DNA from: Monomorium pharaonis
Taxonomy: Eukaryota > Arthropoda > Insecta > Hymenoptera > Formicidae
Assembly: GCF_013373865.1 (NCBI RefSeq)
Contig: NC_050473.1
Coordinates: 7,203,710 to 7,267,709, forward strand
Reading direction: 5' to 3'
Length of the DNA stretch: 64,000 bases
The notes beneath the pieces are model-generated. The model ran no database searches. It had not been told where the DNA came from and worked only from the letters and a program-made list of their open reading frames with translations. Positions 26,312-38,800 of this stretch are shown in pieces. The translations under genes and the position numbers were made by a program. Within the stretch, counting starts at the first letter, position 1. Each line of letters begins with the position of its first letter.

Positions 26312-27645
26312 AAAATTTGCGTAAGATTTTGTCATTATAATACATAATCGATCATTTACGACAAAACTTGTAATTTACCAATTGCTACAGATTTTTTAAA
26401 CTTATTTTTTATCGTTTTCCGCGCCTCACGCCTAAACGCAAAATACGATTTCCTCCAAATTTGGCTGGAAATATCTGTCCGTAACGCACAATCGACTGAT
26501 CGATGATTCGCGGGGAGAGGCGGATTTTCCTAATTATTATAAACATTTTTTAAATTAATTTTTATCCTTTGGAGCCGTGTAACCGTTACGTCATCGTCGT
26601 CGGCTCTGATTGCGGAAAAAGCGGTAATGTACTTTACAAAAAAATCGCTGCATTATACTATTAATCACATGTTTTGCAAAAATGCATTTTCATAAAAATT
26701 TCTCATATATGGTTAATTAAGTCGTTCTAGACTTCAAAAAATATTTTCGTAGAAACTTGAAAACAGCGTTCCTTGTGTTCATCTGATGAACGCAATTAAC
26801 AATTTAAAAAACCATTAAACAATTAATAACAATCACGAATAACTGATCAGTCGATTGTGCGTTAGGACAAGATATTTTCATCCAAATTTGATGGAAATCG
26901 TATATTGCGTTTAGGCGTGAGGCGCAAAAAACGATAAAAACCAATTTTTCAAATGTTTATAACAATTAGGAATTTGCACGTCCTCTCGCGAATGATCGAT
27001 CAGTCGATTGTGCGTTAGAACAAGATATTTCCATCCAAATTTGATGGAAATCGCATATTGCGTTTAGGCGTGAGGCGCAAAAAACGATAAAAATCAATTT
27101 TTCAAATGTTTATAACAATTAGGAATTTGCACGTCCTCTCGCGAATGATCAATCAGTCGATTGTGCGTTAGGACAAGATATTTCCATCCGAATTTGATGG
27201 AAATCGCATGTTGCGTTTAGGCGTGAAGCGCAAAAAACGATAAAAATCAATTTTTCAAATGTTTATAACAATTAGGAATTTGCACGTCCTCTCGCGAATA
27301 ATCGATCAGTCGATTGTGCGTTAGGACAAGATATTTCCATCCAAATTTGGTGGAAATCGTATTTTGCGTTTAGGCGTGAGGCGCAAAAAACGATAAAAAT
27401 CAATTTTTCAAATGTTTATAACAATTAGGAATTTGCACGTCCTCTCGCGAATGATCGATCAGTCGATTGTGCGTTAGGACAAGTTATTTCCAGCCAAATT
27501 TGATGGAAATCGTATGTTGCGTTTAGGCGCGAGGCGCGGAAAATGATAAAAATTAGTTTAAAAAATTTATAACAATTGGTAAATTACAAGTCTTGTCGCA
27601 AATGATCAATCATGTATTATAATGACTAAACGCTACGCAAATTTT
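26312..27645. mobile_element. Foldback-type element with long inverted arms and an asymmetric tandem array
   Basis: The left end (from AAAATTTGCGTA at 26312) and the right end (reverse complement, 27645-27634) share the same terminus. Both arms continue with GTCATTATAATAC and the 19-mer ACTTGTAATTTACCAATTG. Homology extends inward through a unit ending in the TAACGCACAATCGACTG motif at 26482-26498. The left arm has one such unit and the right arm has five in tandem. A non-repeated centre of about 220 bases (26567-26790) separates the arms and contains the palindrome GTTCATCTGATGAAC (26777-26791). No transposase is encoded, so it would be non-autonomous. Foldback and Galileo-type DNA transposons are known for long inverted repeats with internal tandem units; assignment to either is inference. 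No target-site duplication was clear. Confidence 0.75.
26848..27612 (+). repeat. 153-bp minisatellite, five tandem units
   Basis: The motif CAGTCGATTGTGCGTTAG recurs at 26848, 27001, 27154, 27307 and 27460, an exact 153-base spacing each time. Units differ at scattered positions only; the last is the most diverged and merges into the arm terminus. A single inverted copy lies at about 26410-26566. Confidence 0.92.
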
Positions 27646-27653
27646 TCAAATTT

Positions 27654-27687
27654 CGTTAAAAATTTCATAACCAGGAAATTTTTAACG
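27654..27687. repeat. Perfect 13-bp inverted repeat next to the foldback element
   Basis: CGTTAAAAATTTC (27654-27666) and its exact reverse complement (27675-27687) are separated by ATAACCAG. It begins only eight bases beyond the right terminus of the foldback element. Confidence 0.8.
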
Positions 27688-30600
27688 TTTAATTGAATGG
27701 TGCCCCCTGGAAACGCCTATATGAATTTCGGCTCTGGCCGCTCGGCGTTTGGCTGCTGCCTTTGGCTGCTATCTTCAGCTACATTCTGAGAGTAACAATT
27801 AAAGTTAGAATGCAAAGAGAAAATAAAAAAAATAAGAAAATGAAGAATTATAGGAGGATCGAATTGTTAACGGTACCGATCTTCTAATTCACGCGATGCA
27901 TTCTGGAGCAACGTTGCTTCTAGCGTACGAGCGAGTTTATTTCTGGAAAAATATTGCATCTCTCAACCTTGCACGCCGCCCGTTGCTGCGAAACGAAAAT
28001 ATCGAAACTGGATCAGGCAAACTGTGAATAACGAAAATATCAAAAACTCGATATTTCGAAAATCGAAATTTCTTTGCTATTTTGGCTCGCTTGCAGCGAA
28101 GGCTGCAACGGAAGCCAATTGCGATCCATACCGTTGAATTCCGCCTGCATTCGCCCACGCTTTTCGACTGTGAGTAACTTTCGACGTGAGCCACTGAACT
28201 TCAAGCGCCGCTCCCAAGCCGCTTCTCACTCCGCGCGCGGAATCCCAAACCCCCTATCCCTCGCATTCGGGGATGCGCATTCATATGCACTGCGTGCGTG
28301 CGCACGTGTTCGACGCGCTCCAGTTCAGACGGCCACCGTTGTCGCATGAAGTTATCAAGTATACCCTTATCGCCGCTCATCATTTATCTACGCGAGGAAG
28401 GCAAGGGGAAAAACAAAGAGAAAGAAAGTGAGATGGCGAGTGAGATAAAACAGTAATATATAGTATGTTGCAGAGATAGAGGATAGCTTAAATAAAACGG
28501 TTCTATATACAATCTAACGCTCGCCGGACCCTTCCCCGCTATTCTCGAATATCGCACGTCGTTCGTCCTTTCGGAGGTTTCACCCCCCTTTTCCTGCAGA
28601 CGTCCCGCGTTCGATCGTGCCATTCTATCTTTTGTTTTCCGGTATACTCACATTTTTCTCATTTTCGCTTGTCGGGTAATGTTATTTGAACGCGAGCAGA
28701 ACGTCATTGTTGATTGTACATCGAGAAAATGGTAATACTTGTAAGCAGAGAGAGATATATTTACAAGACAATTTGCCAAAATATCTTTATCCATATTTAT
28801 AATAAACTACAAATGCTTTGTATTTATTTATGTACAGTATTTTATTTAGATTAAAATTATCTTGCTTTCGTTATTTTGTTAAAATAAATCAGTCCTTGTT
28901 ATATATATATATAAATGTTTTGCGTGGAATTTTCAACATTCCCGAGTATTAATTTAAAGCATGTCGTAATTCAAATTTTATTATGTAATTATAAGCATGC
29001 AAAAAAAGCATGTTTACAATTGGAGCATATAACTTTATGTACAGGGCATTCTGCACATAATTATACAGAATATCCTACGATTTTAATTTTAATGACAAGA
29101 CTCCCTGATTAATTTGCAATCAATTTAATATTTTCGAAAAAATGTCTAGAAAAATTTTATATTTATTGCAAATGTAAATAGAGCAAGTTAAAAGAATAAA
29201 ACACATCAGGTCTACTATCTAACATTTAGCAAAAACTATTTAATTAAATACTTAATTCATTGAGCTAATGAATTTAAAATCCCAAAAGGGTTAAAGCAAT
29301 TCCTATTCAAGGTCTTCTGTTTTTTTTTGAGTCCATAAAACATTTAATATAAAAGAAATTTTCCAGGTGAGCAATAAATCCAACGTCGTATAATCTCGCA
29401 GGATCGTCGATTTATTGAGTTGCGTTCGACGGGACGCATAATGCGGGTGGCACGACGGCATTTACATCGAGCGGCGATGCGTCGCGACTTGACAAATCGT
29501 CTCGTTAAGAAGTTATTCTTCGTGGCCATCGGTAGTCTATTTTCTGCGCCATGAACGTGCATTAAGTCGTTTTAGCAACCGGAAGACAGTTTAAGTAAAG
29601 TGTCTCGAGATATCGTACCCCGTTTCTACTCCTCCTCTCGTTTTCCGTTTCGTTATCCGCCATTGTCTTTGCCCCGCTCGTATATAGGGCCCTCGTTGCT
29701 ATTTCTTCCACGTTTCTTTCGCGCGAGCTATCAGCCCCTTCATCGCTATTTCGCGTCATTCGAAAGATTCTAATAACTATGTTTTACCGCGCTTCTAACG
29801 CGATTTAAAATGTGCAGGGTGTCCCGAAATTCGCAAATCAAAACTGTAGAAAGATAGTTCTTGAAAAATTAGGAAATATTTACATGTAAATTTTCACCGT
29901 AGTGATTGAAATTGATAAAAAGACAAAATGCGTGATATAAACATCCTTACTTTGGAAAGTATTACTTAATTTAATTATTAGTAATATTAATATATTTTTC
30001 TCAATTATTCGCTATTAAATCGGTAAAAATAATAAAGAAAGTTCAATTTTTTTCTTGATAATGTATATCATAACATAATGCATAAATAATTTTTCCTTTT
30101 AATATAAACAGCGCGATCAATTAATATTTCAAAAAATGAAATGTCAGACCTCACTCGTAATATGTGTTTATCACAAGATTAATTACACATGTAAACAGTT
30201 TTGCAATAGTTTATATCTGTTCATAATCTCCTTGTCTTTCCTGACATAAATACCGGAAGGCAAGAATAACATGCAACGACGAAAAATATGTTAATTAATA
30301 TCGCGTGATCAAGCGAGCCTAGAGGCACAGTCGCCGTTGTTTATGAATGTACTAACAACAATACTTTCGTTGTGACGTATACGCTGTACAACGCACGCGT
30401 GAAAAAAAGATTTTTTATCTCATTTTCAGCCACCGGGACGGGAAAAATATATTTTCTGCGGCCGCGCGCGGCTGTGACAGTCCTTTTTCAACACGCCATA
30501 TAAAACATCGTTATTGCCGACAGGGCTGGCCGAGATATTTCCATTCAACGCACGCATTCTGCGTGATGTTGCGCGAAAAAAAAATTAGCGGTATTAATTA

Positions 30601-32220
30601 CTGAACGACGACGCGGCGTCAGCGGGGGGAGCAAACAGCGCAAGCATAATTTCGTGTAAATATTACACGATATTACACTGCTCACGCATCGGTCGTTCTG
30701 TGATAAACTTTTTTATGTTTTCTTAATGCAAATTCGATTCGGGCGCACGGTTGAAATGCGGACGTAATTGTTGTCGTAAACTCGCTAGGAACCCGCGAGA
30801 TGATATGCGCTAAACAATATTTTCCCTACAAATATACGAGTCCGCGCAAATATCCCGCGTATCGGCGGATCCCGCCTTGGTTATCTCTCGTCATTTCATT
30901 TTTCATCTGCGCGAATGGGTTTTCAACAATTCCATTTCATTGTCTTTCTCATGTGATTTCATCGCGCGAGTGAATATCACACGTGCAAAGTCGCGGTGTA
31001 ATATATGCGAAGCGAATGTTTCGCGCACGTTCCTCTTGGCGCAGCTACTTAAATTAAACCCAGAGCGCTACCTCACATTTTTTCCTTATATTAACACTCC
31101 GGGGTAAAAATTTAACTGCAAAATTAAGAATTTGTTTTACACTTTTAAGAGTTTCTGTACTCTCTAAACCGCAATCAGTGTAAGATATTCACTGATTTGC
31201 AATGGCATAATTATAACTGTGATAATTAATGAATGATTAGTGAATGTCCATTGCCTTTCAGTAATTTTCACTTCAAAATTTGTGTATTATCACCTAACAA
31301 AATTTTTTATTTTAATTTAAACAACAAAAATATTTTATTTTAATAGAAAATTTTTGTTATTAAAATATCTAATAAAATAAAGACTAACTATTCTAAAATT
31401 AAACCTTGGGGGAAAATTTATCATCCGGTTAATTAGTAACCCGCTTGGATGTCATTCTCGTAATTCGCGTATATCAATGTGCAACATAGCTTACTCGTAA
31501 TATATTTAATTACGGTCCGTTCGCGCAAATGAGCGACCACGTAAGGAATTAATTGCGAGATCCCGTTTATAAACCAAGCAAGAAATTTGCATACGAGACC
31601 CTCCTTGTACACGCACGCGTCTCGCGCTTTGTTGCTAATGTGAATTACAATGTATTCTAATGTACGCCCGTACGTCTGCGTTTCTCTCTCTCTCTCTCTC
31701 TCTTCTTGCCGGATGTAAATTACAGCGGTATCGAGCATTACCGGATCCCCCAAGAACTCATTTTCGTGGATTACGGCGGTCGCTTCTCGTGTATCATCCG
31801 AATCCAGCGGCAATTCGTAAGGTCTCCCAGTCTCGCATGGTTAATTTACGCGGTAATTGCAGTTACAGTTGATGGATTTGCTGCTAACTGTGTATTGAAT
31901 TAACCGCCAGATAATTAATTTCCCGTTACTACGTTAGCCGCGTTATCGGGATGAAAATCGCGCGGATACAAACGCGTGACTTAACATTTTACGCGCTCGT
32001 AAAATCGAAATAGCTTTATTGCGACCGTTTATACGAATTATCATCTAGCTATCGAAATTGATTTGACACGTTGTAAATTCTCCGCGCGTAGTGCTTCACA
32101 CGTCACGTAATTAACATCCTCTTTTCAAACGGAAAAGATGGAACTAGAATCAATTATCGCAATGTGACAACTATCAAAATAAATTGTCATGCATGAAAAA
32201 TGTTGCAACGCAAAATGCTT
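27688..32220. other. Noncoding stretch, alternating composition
   Basis: GC-richer islands occur at about 27.7-28.7, 29.4-29.8, 30.25-31.1 and 31.43-32.1 kb. AT-rich DNA lies between them. Open frames of 60-126 codons occur on both strands without recognisable domains. AGGGTGTCCC at 29816-29825 resembles ends seen in insect repeats and recurs at 38725. Confidence 0.35.
31683..31704. repeat. (CT)n microsatellite
   Basis: Ten to eleven CT units, the opposite strand orientation from the GA cluster at 10.5-11.5 kb. Confidence 0.9.
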
Positions 32221-32899
32221 AAAGGATTATTCTCGCTCTTAGTACCACTTAGTGTTTTTGTAGCATTTTTAAATTTTAAATTATAAAAACACTATAAACT
32301 TAAAACTTTGTTTAACATTTAATATTTGATACATATATTTAAATGTTTTTCATAATTTTTTCAAACACTAGAAAAGATACTTTTGCAAATCTTTATTCTA
32401 CAAAAAAAAGATATTGTCCCACTGTTCTCACGATTGCAAAAAAATATCAGAAACAATAAATTTTTAATCTATCATATGTAAAAATAATTCTCGTTCAAGA
32501 TACAATCAAGTTAAAACTTCATTAACTTTTAATTTTCGTAAAAATAGCAAAGTTTTGAAAATTTCAATCTTTTGCTTTTCTTTGAGACTATTTCTTACAA
32601 AAATTGAAAAAATCGAAAAGTTAAAATTTTTATTTGTAGTTTGGATGAAAGGAAAATGCGAGAAATCTCTGAAAAATGTTGAATCTATCAGTTTGAAACT
32701 AGATTAATCATCGATGGAATTAAAAAAAAATGTTTCATGAAAAATACGTTTAAAATTTTACAAACAGTTTAAATATTAATAAATACTTTTACAAGTCTCT
32801 TAATTTTAACCTGCTGCTTTTTCTTTCAAACTATTAAAAAATGTCAAAAAATAGTACTAATATTCAATTTTTTTAAACCCAAGAGCGAATACCTCCTTA
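32221..32899. mobile_element. AT-rich element with imperfect inverted ends (candidate MITE)
   Basis: The left end reads AAAGGATTATTCTCGCTCTT. The right end, reverse-complemented from 32899, reads TAAGGAGGTATTCGCTCTTG. They agree apart from a small indel and a few substitutions. Inside, both arms continue with a TTAGTAC-type motif and T-runs. The interior is AT-rich with stops in every frame. Internal direct similarity (a TACTTTTxCAAxTCT motif in two places) suggests a repeated history. AT-richness raises the chance of false matches, so only the GC-bearing termini count as good evidence. Confidence 0.4.
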
Positions 32900-35800
32900 T
32901 ACATTAATGCTGTGATAAAGTATCTCAAATATTATTGTCTAGAAATTGATCGTTACTTTACTAGGATATTAGAGAATTCATGCTTTCATTGTGTTCGATA
33001 TCGTATTGATATCACAGGGATTTAGCCGAGCCGAAAAGAAAATCTGATCGTAAAGGCCCCTTATATTGAAGTAATAAGCGTCTGCTGAGGCACGTACGAA
33101 ATTTCTGCGGCAATCGGGAACGTATTCCGCGCATCTGTTCCGTCCCGCTCACGTAGTCATAACACGTATGTCATCAGACGGATCTGATTAGGATCTCGGC
33201 AAATGGGTATGCCGCTATCCTTTTAGCCACGCGCAATCCTAACACAACAGAGCGCCGTAACTCCATTCAAATTTGAGCCCGAACAAAATGCTCTGGCTGT
33301 AATGAGAACACGAGCTTTCCGAGTCTACATTATGCTGTATGTTTTATAATTGAATTATGGAATACACATATAGAACCTCAGGCTTTCCCTAGCCGGATGT
33401 TTTGTAACGTCAAATAAAAAAAAGTATATATTCCAACAAAGATATAATAAGCCCTGAAATATACATGATTAAACGTCAGTCTTTCAAAAAATAAAATTTT
33501 AAGCATATAATATAAATAAATTACGTAAAGCAAAAATAAATAACAATAAATTTACATTATCATTAATAGAAACCGATGAAATTTTTCCATTAATCACATA
33601 GTGAATTATTTAAATTACTATATTCGAGAACGTTTAATGTCCAATAAAAATCAATTACGTGTCAATTGAAGAGATTGAACGTTTTCAAATTAACGAATAA
33701 CGTTTTCAAATTAACGCTTAAAATAACATTATTAGTGCAAAACGTATTGATAATTACATCATGAAATGAGCACGTTGCTATTATTAGAGATGTTTTCATT
33801 TAATGATATATGGTTACTAAAAGTCACTTGTCCTCCGACATTTATCGATTCCAAGAAGTCTATTAAGCATTCGTGATGTTAACGCGACGATCGACAGATT
33901 ATTATCGCGCGATTTAATACTCGATTTAGGAAACGGCCGTTACCTCAGCTAGGACCGCTATTAGCTCGGTCAAGCGTGGACGAAGTTTATGATACGAACG
34001 ACGATGAATAATAGCGCTACGGAAAATCGTTAGTCCGTCGTTAATGGCACGATCCGGCTAGGAAATCCTGCCGGTAAACACTCGTAAACTGAATTCGTTC
34101 GCCCATCTCGATAATGGATATCGAATTGCGTGCATTGCTCCGCGAAAATTCTGTCATCGTGTATCGGAGCGTGTGAACGATAGCAGGTGAGCGCATATCT
34201 AGCGTGGAGACTGCTCAGAATTTGCAAATAAAAAAAAATGTTTTTCTACATATACATATTATACATGTACATTATGTGCATATGTTATCATACGGAAATG
34301 CAGGTTCGGTCAAAAATATTAGACAATATATATTTTCTTCATTTATCTAAAATTCTTTTACCTGTATTATTTTTCAGTGTGATTACTGCTATTACACATA
34401 AATTTAAGAGATTTTTGAAATAAGACGTTATCTATTATTAATCAGAATGTTTACTATCAAGAGAAATCGAAAAATTTGAAATTTTTAGAAAATTTATCTT
34501 TAAAAATCATAAATTTACATAAGATTTTATTAATATTCAGAAAAATTTTTGGAGTTTTATATTTAAATTTAAATTCTTTCTCTTTCTAACAAAATTGTTT
34601 CTCTGGTTAATTTTTTCATAATGCAAAATCAATTTAACAATAATTGGTATGTACATTCACGTGCATTTTTGCGATTCGTGAGTTTTTATTTAAAAAAATA
34701 GTGACAATAAGAAACAATAGATAATTTTAAAATAATGTTGGGTATTTTCAATTGAACTGTAAGCTATTGTATTACAGACAGATCGTTATATGCCATATCT
34801 AGTTTATATTAAGTATTCTTTCATTTTAGTACTTCCTCAAATTTAATATTCAAAATTCAAGCAACTTTTTGTGATTTTATAATTAAGGAATATTAAAAGG
34901 TATTATTTCAATATACAGATATGTGCCAATTCCTGTTAATAATTTGGCCACAAATCTAAAACAATTTTGAGCCTCTCTCCTCTGATTCATGTCTCTCTCC
35001 TCTGATAAAAAGTTATAATACGCAAAACAGCGACGCAATTTATCCTTTTTTTTTTTAAATATGATAGAAATTTATTTGCTCATAAATATGTTTACAAATG
35101 ATTTGGCCTATACTTTAAGTATGCGCATTATAATAATGCGGATATTAAAGTTTCATAGAAGGGACTTTAGTATCAATTATTTACACGCAAAAAGCTAGTC
35201 CACAAACGTGCCTGGATAAACGTTACGCCGACAGATCAAAGTAGAGCTAGCGGTAGAGCACGCAGCGGTATCACGTGCTAATGTCCCTGGTTGAAATTGT
35301 TCGCCATAGAGGAAATGGGATTTTGGCTCTTTTTGCGAAACGAACCGCTAACGAGACATTGAATTAAATATTGTTTTATTTCGCGCTTCGAGGTAATGTG
35401 CTTTTCGTTCAACGTCTTTTGCCCAATGTGATATATAGAGCTCAGTAATTGCTCTTTAATTAAAGAAGTTACGCGCCATCGGACATATTGTATGCTCGTA
35501 GATGGTAATCTGAAACTTTTCGATGCGAGAAAACTTTTATTGCGGAATCAACAGAAAGAAGAAAGAAAAAATCGAATTTATCTCGAGAGGGATACTTATT
35601 CTTGAATCTCTCGATGTTCCGTGTGTGAGTCATAAAAATTGCAGTTTCTTAAAATTACAGGCAATATAGAGAAGTCAAAAGTTAATGACGAATTATCAAT
35701 GATGTTCGTAATGAATGATTGCACAATTAAATATGACATGAATTAACGATGCGCTACTCATTAACGTCTTTTCACGAAATACAAACGCTAGTAATCGATT

Positions 35801-38800
35801 TAATTCATACAAAAAGCGACACTAAACGTGATAAAATTCGAATCTTTTGTGAGTGAGAATTGACGAATTCGAGCACAAGCGGAGCTTGAGGACAATACAA
35901 AGGAAACCCGGCGAAGAAAGCAATCGTTGCGCAATTCAGCGGGAGATCAGGCGGAAAGGAAAACGCCGGAAGTGAACAGGACGCGGAAGCGGTGGTTCTC
36001 GCCCCGAATTCCGCTCGTTCATGAGCGAAGAGAAAATCCAGGATGGCGATTTTGCATTCACCGAGATGATCCCGACGTAGCTCGCCGAAGAAAATTGCGA
36101 GGAAACCAATTCGGTGGTAGACTTTCCGTTTTTTCCCCGCCCCGTTTCCTGCGCGAATGAACCGAAAGAGATCGGAAATTATCGGATAACCGCGTATAAT
36201 CCAAAGCGGTCTAACGTTTAAAAAATCGTACGTAAGCGTTTTTTTCCCTTTCTTTAAACGAATGCTCTATCGTTCTAAACACTTTGCTGATATATAGAAC
36301 AGTTGCAGAACTTTCTCATGTTCGTCCTATCAGTCATAGATACGAATTTGACAACAAATATGTATTTTAAAACAAATAAATATAGTTAAAATTAATTAAG
36401 TAAAAAATAATTTTGTTGTTAATTCGTATCACTCAAGATTAACTTGTCATAAAAGTTTTTAATGTAAAATTTTTATCAATTAATTTAAATAACACTTTTT
36501 CGACGGCCAAAGGCACATATTTATTCAATATCAATTATCTTGTGCATTATTAATAAATAACTTTGTTTTAATAAAAATATATTTTAAAAGGTATTTCTTT
36601 TCAATTATAAAAATGGGTTGTATTATAATGTTATAATTTAATGTTATAATATAATGTTCAATAAATTTAACAGACAACGATTGTTCTAGCATTGTGATAT
36701 CATAAATTCTCGTCTGAATTTAATGAATTTGGTTTGTGCTTTAATAAAATTATATGTCAGAATTATTATCAATCATAGCCAGAATTACATGAGGATTCAA
36801 CAAACGTGGCTTTAGTTCTCTGGGAGATGTTCTGTCGAGAATTACTTGTGCGAAGCACTCGTGGATCTCTTTAACCGCGCGTTTTTCATCTCACTCGGCA
36901 TTTTCTACCGTAATTTCGCGAAGAGTAGGTTGAATGCAAGCTGCACAGTCATCTCAGGGTGCATCTTGGAGCGATTACGCCATCCGACTCCTGCGGTTCT
37001 GATTACTCTAAGATGCTCGCAAATAGATATGAGACACAACAAAAGTAAACGGTTAACTCTCATCTACACCAACGAAAATTTCCTCCGTCCAAATTATAAA
37101 ATATTTGTACACGTGTATATGATAAGTAATAATGTGCAAACGTAACAGCGTTGCAATCGTAACATTATCGTCATTTCTCTAATAAAATCAAATAAATCAC
37201 AAATAAAAGCAAAATTGTTTTAAATATGTTTTAATCAATATTCAGTTTGGTTTGCCAAAAAACATGTTGTCATTTTACTTAAAATATATTTATAAATTTG
37301 TCAGTTTATTAAATTGAAATTTTAAATGCAGAACCATTTACTTTTTATTATAATAATAACTTTTAACCGACTTTAAAGATGCAACTAAATTACTTAACAA
37401 TGAACGTCGGTACGTAGTGAATACCCGTAAATTTCAGTATGATACATGTAAACGGAAAAGTTGGCGGGGCTTAATTTTCGCGGAAACAGCGTGCACGAGT
37501 CTCAGCTTAAGGATAATTGAAAATAGCGTATAGCTATGACGAACAAAATTCTCAGTGGATTTTAAGGGCAATAGAGAAGTATAGAGCTCGCTTTTGAAAT
37601 TGACGGATTACAAGGAGAATAGCACAAAGCACCCCCGATGTTTTACGCAGAAACTACTCAGCAAACTACACGTAAATTGCAGTAGTGTTGGCAAAAGTTG
37701 AATAATGAGGGTAAACAGGAAAGTATGACCGTGCGAGACTGTAAATTTTATTTTGTTAAAAAATAGAATCTTCTCTCTCCCATTTACTCTCTCCCATTGC
37801 ATATTTTATTTATAATGAATGACTCATTTGTAGAACACTATTTCTAAACGATAAGCGTTTCTTTCTCATCACAAGCGCAGAGATGAAAGTTTGTAAAGGA
37901 GTTTCATTCGCGTTATATTATTTACAAAAATTTCAAGTATTTCACACAATATTTAAATTTCAAAATTAATAGAGTAGTTTCTTTTACGTATCGATTTAAT
38001 AAAAGTTCCTTATCCTCGCACAACTAATTAAAAGTTAGCTATTTTATCCTTCCCAGAAACAGCCAAGCTTCCATTTCGCTTATTCATGCATTTAAAGATA
38101 AAAAAAAAGAAAAGATTCCCGACAGAATTATTCGCGGAAATCTTTAAAAATATAACGGATTATAAAAGACTAGAGTTTCCAAAAATTATCAGAAATTCTG
38201 ACGAGGTTTCTTCTTTCTCTATAGAAGAAGAGATTTTAGGTTAAATGGAGACATGGATTTTTGGGCAAACGCTCGTCATTTCTCTGTCGTTTTAGCCAGG
38301 GACAAATAGAATATAACGAGTGTAATTACGAGAGGTACTCATTAATGAGGACACCGCAAAACACGCGTCGCTTTGCCGCGATCCAAGAGCGACAGAAGTC
38401 AAGCGGCAAAGTTCCGCTAAAAAGCGACCCGAGCGGCGGAAGATATTTTTATGTTACGCTCGGGCGAATCGTCCGCTCGTGCGATGTTACCGTCATAAAC
38501 CATCAACAGTCACGATCGCTGCCGCGATGCACGGTAACGATAACTCGTGGGTGTTCTGTTGGTGTTTCGTTGCAGGCCAGCTCGTTGCGCGAGTCGTTGC
38601 CGGCCGTTTGCATGAAATTATCGTGCCGCTCGCGAGTTTTACCGCTGGGATGCAAAAAGCGACGGTATACTAAGTGCGCCTCGCTAACTTGCGGTTAACT
38701 CGGTGCCCGCCGTGTTTTCCGTAGAGGGTGTCCCACGAGCGATTACCGTTGTTCCCGTTTGTTAATGGCGAGTTTGTCGGTCAATTTAAGACGGACTTTT

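Noticed and set aside
26848..27612. Regular repeats resembling a CRISPR array
   Set aside because: Units are 153 bases and homologous throughout, with no conserved-repeat/unique-spacer pattern, and the DNA is of insect type.
32412..32433. ATATTGTCC-type start resembling the miR-1000 seed
   Set aside because: The match covers only the first nine bases and no foldback precursor is apparent around it.
38261..38698. 145-codon open frame
   Set aside because: Starts at a non-ATG codon, no domain, and a second frame overlaps it; kept only as a note in the region entry.
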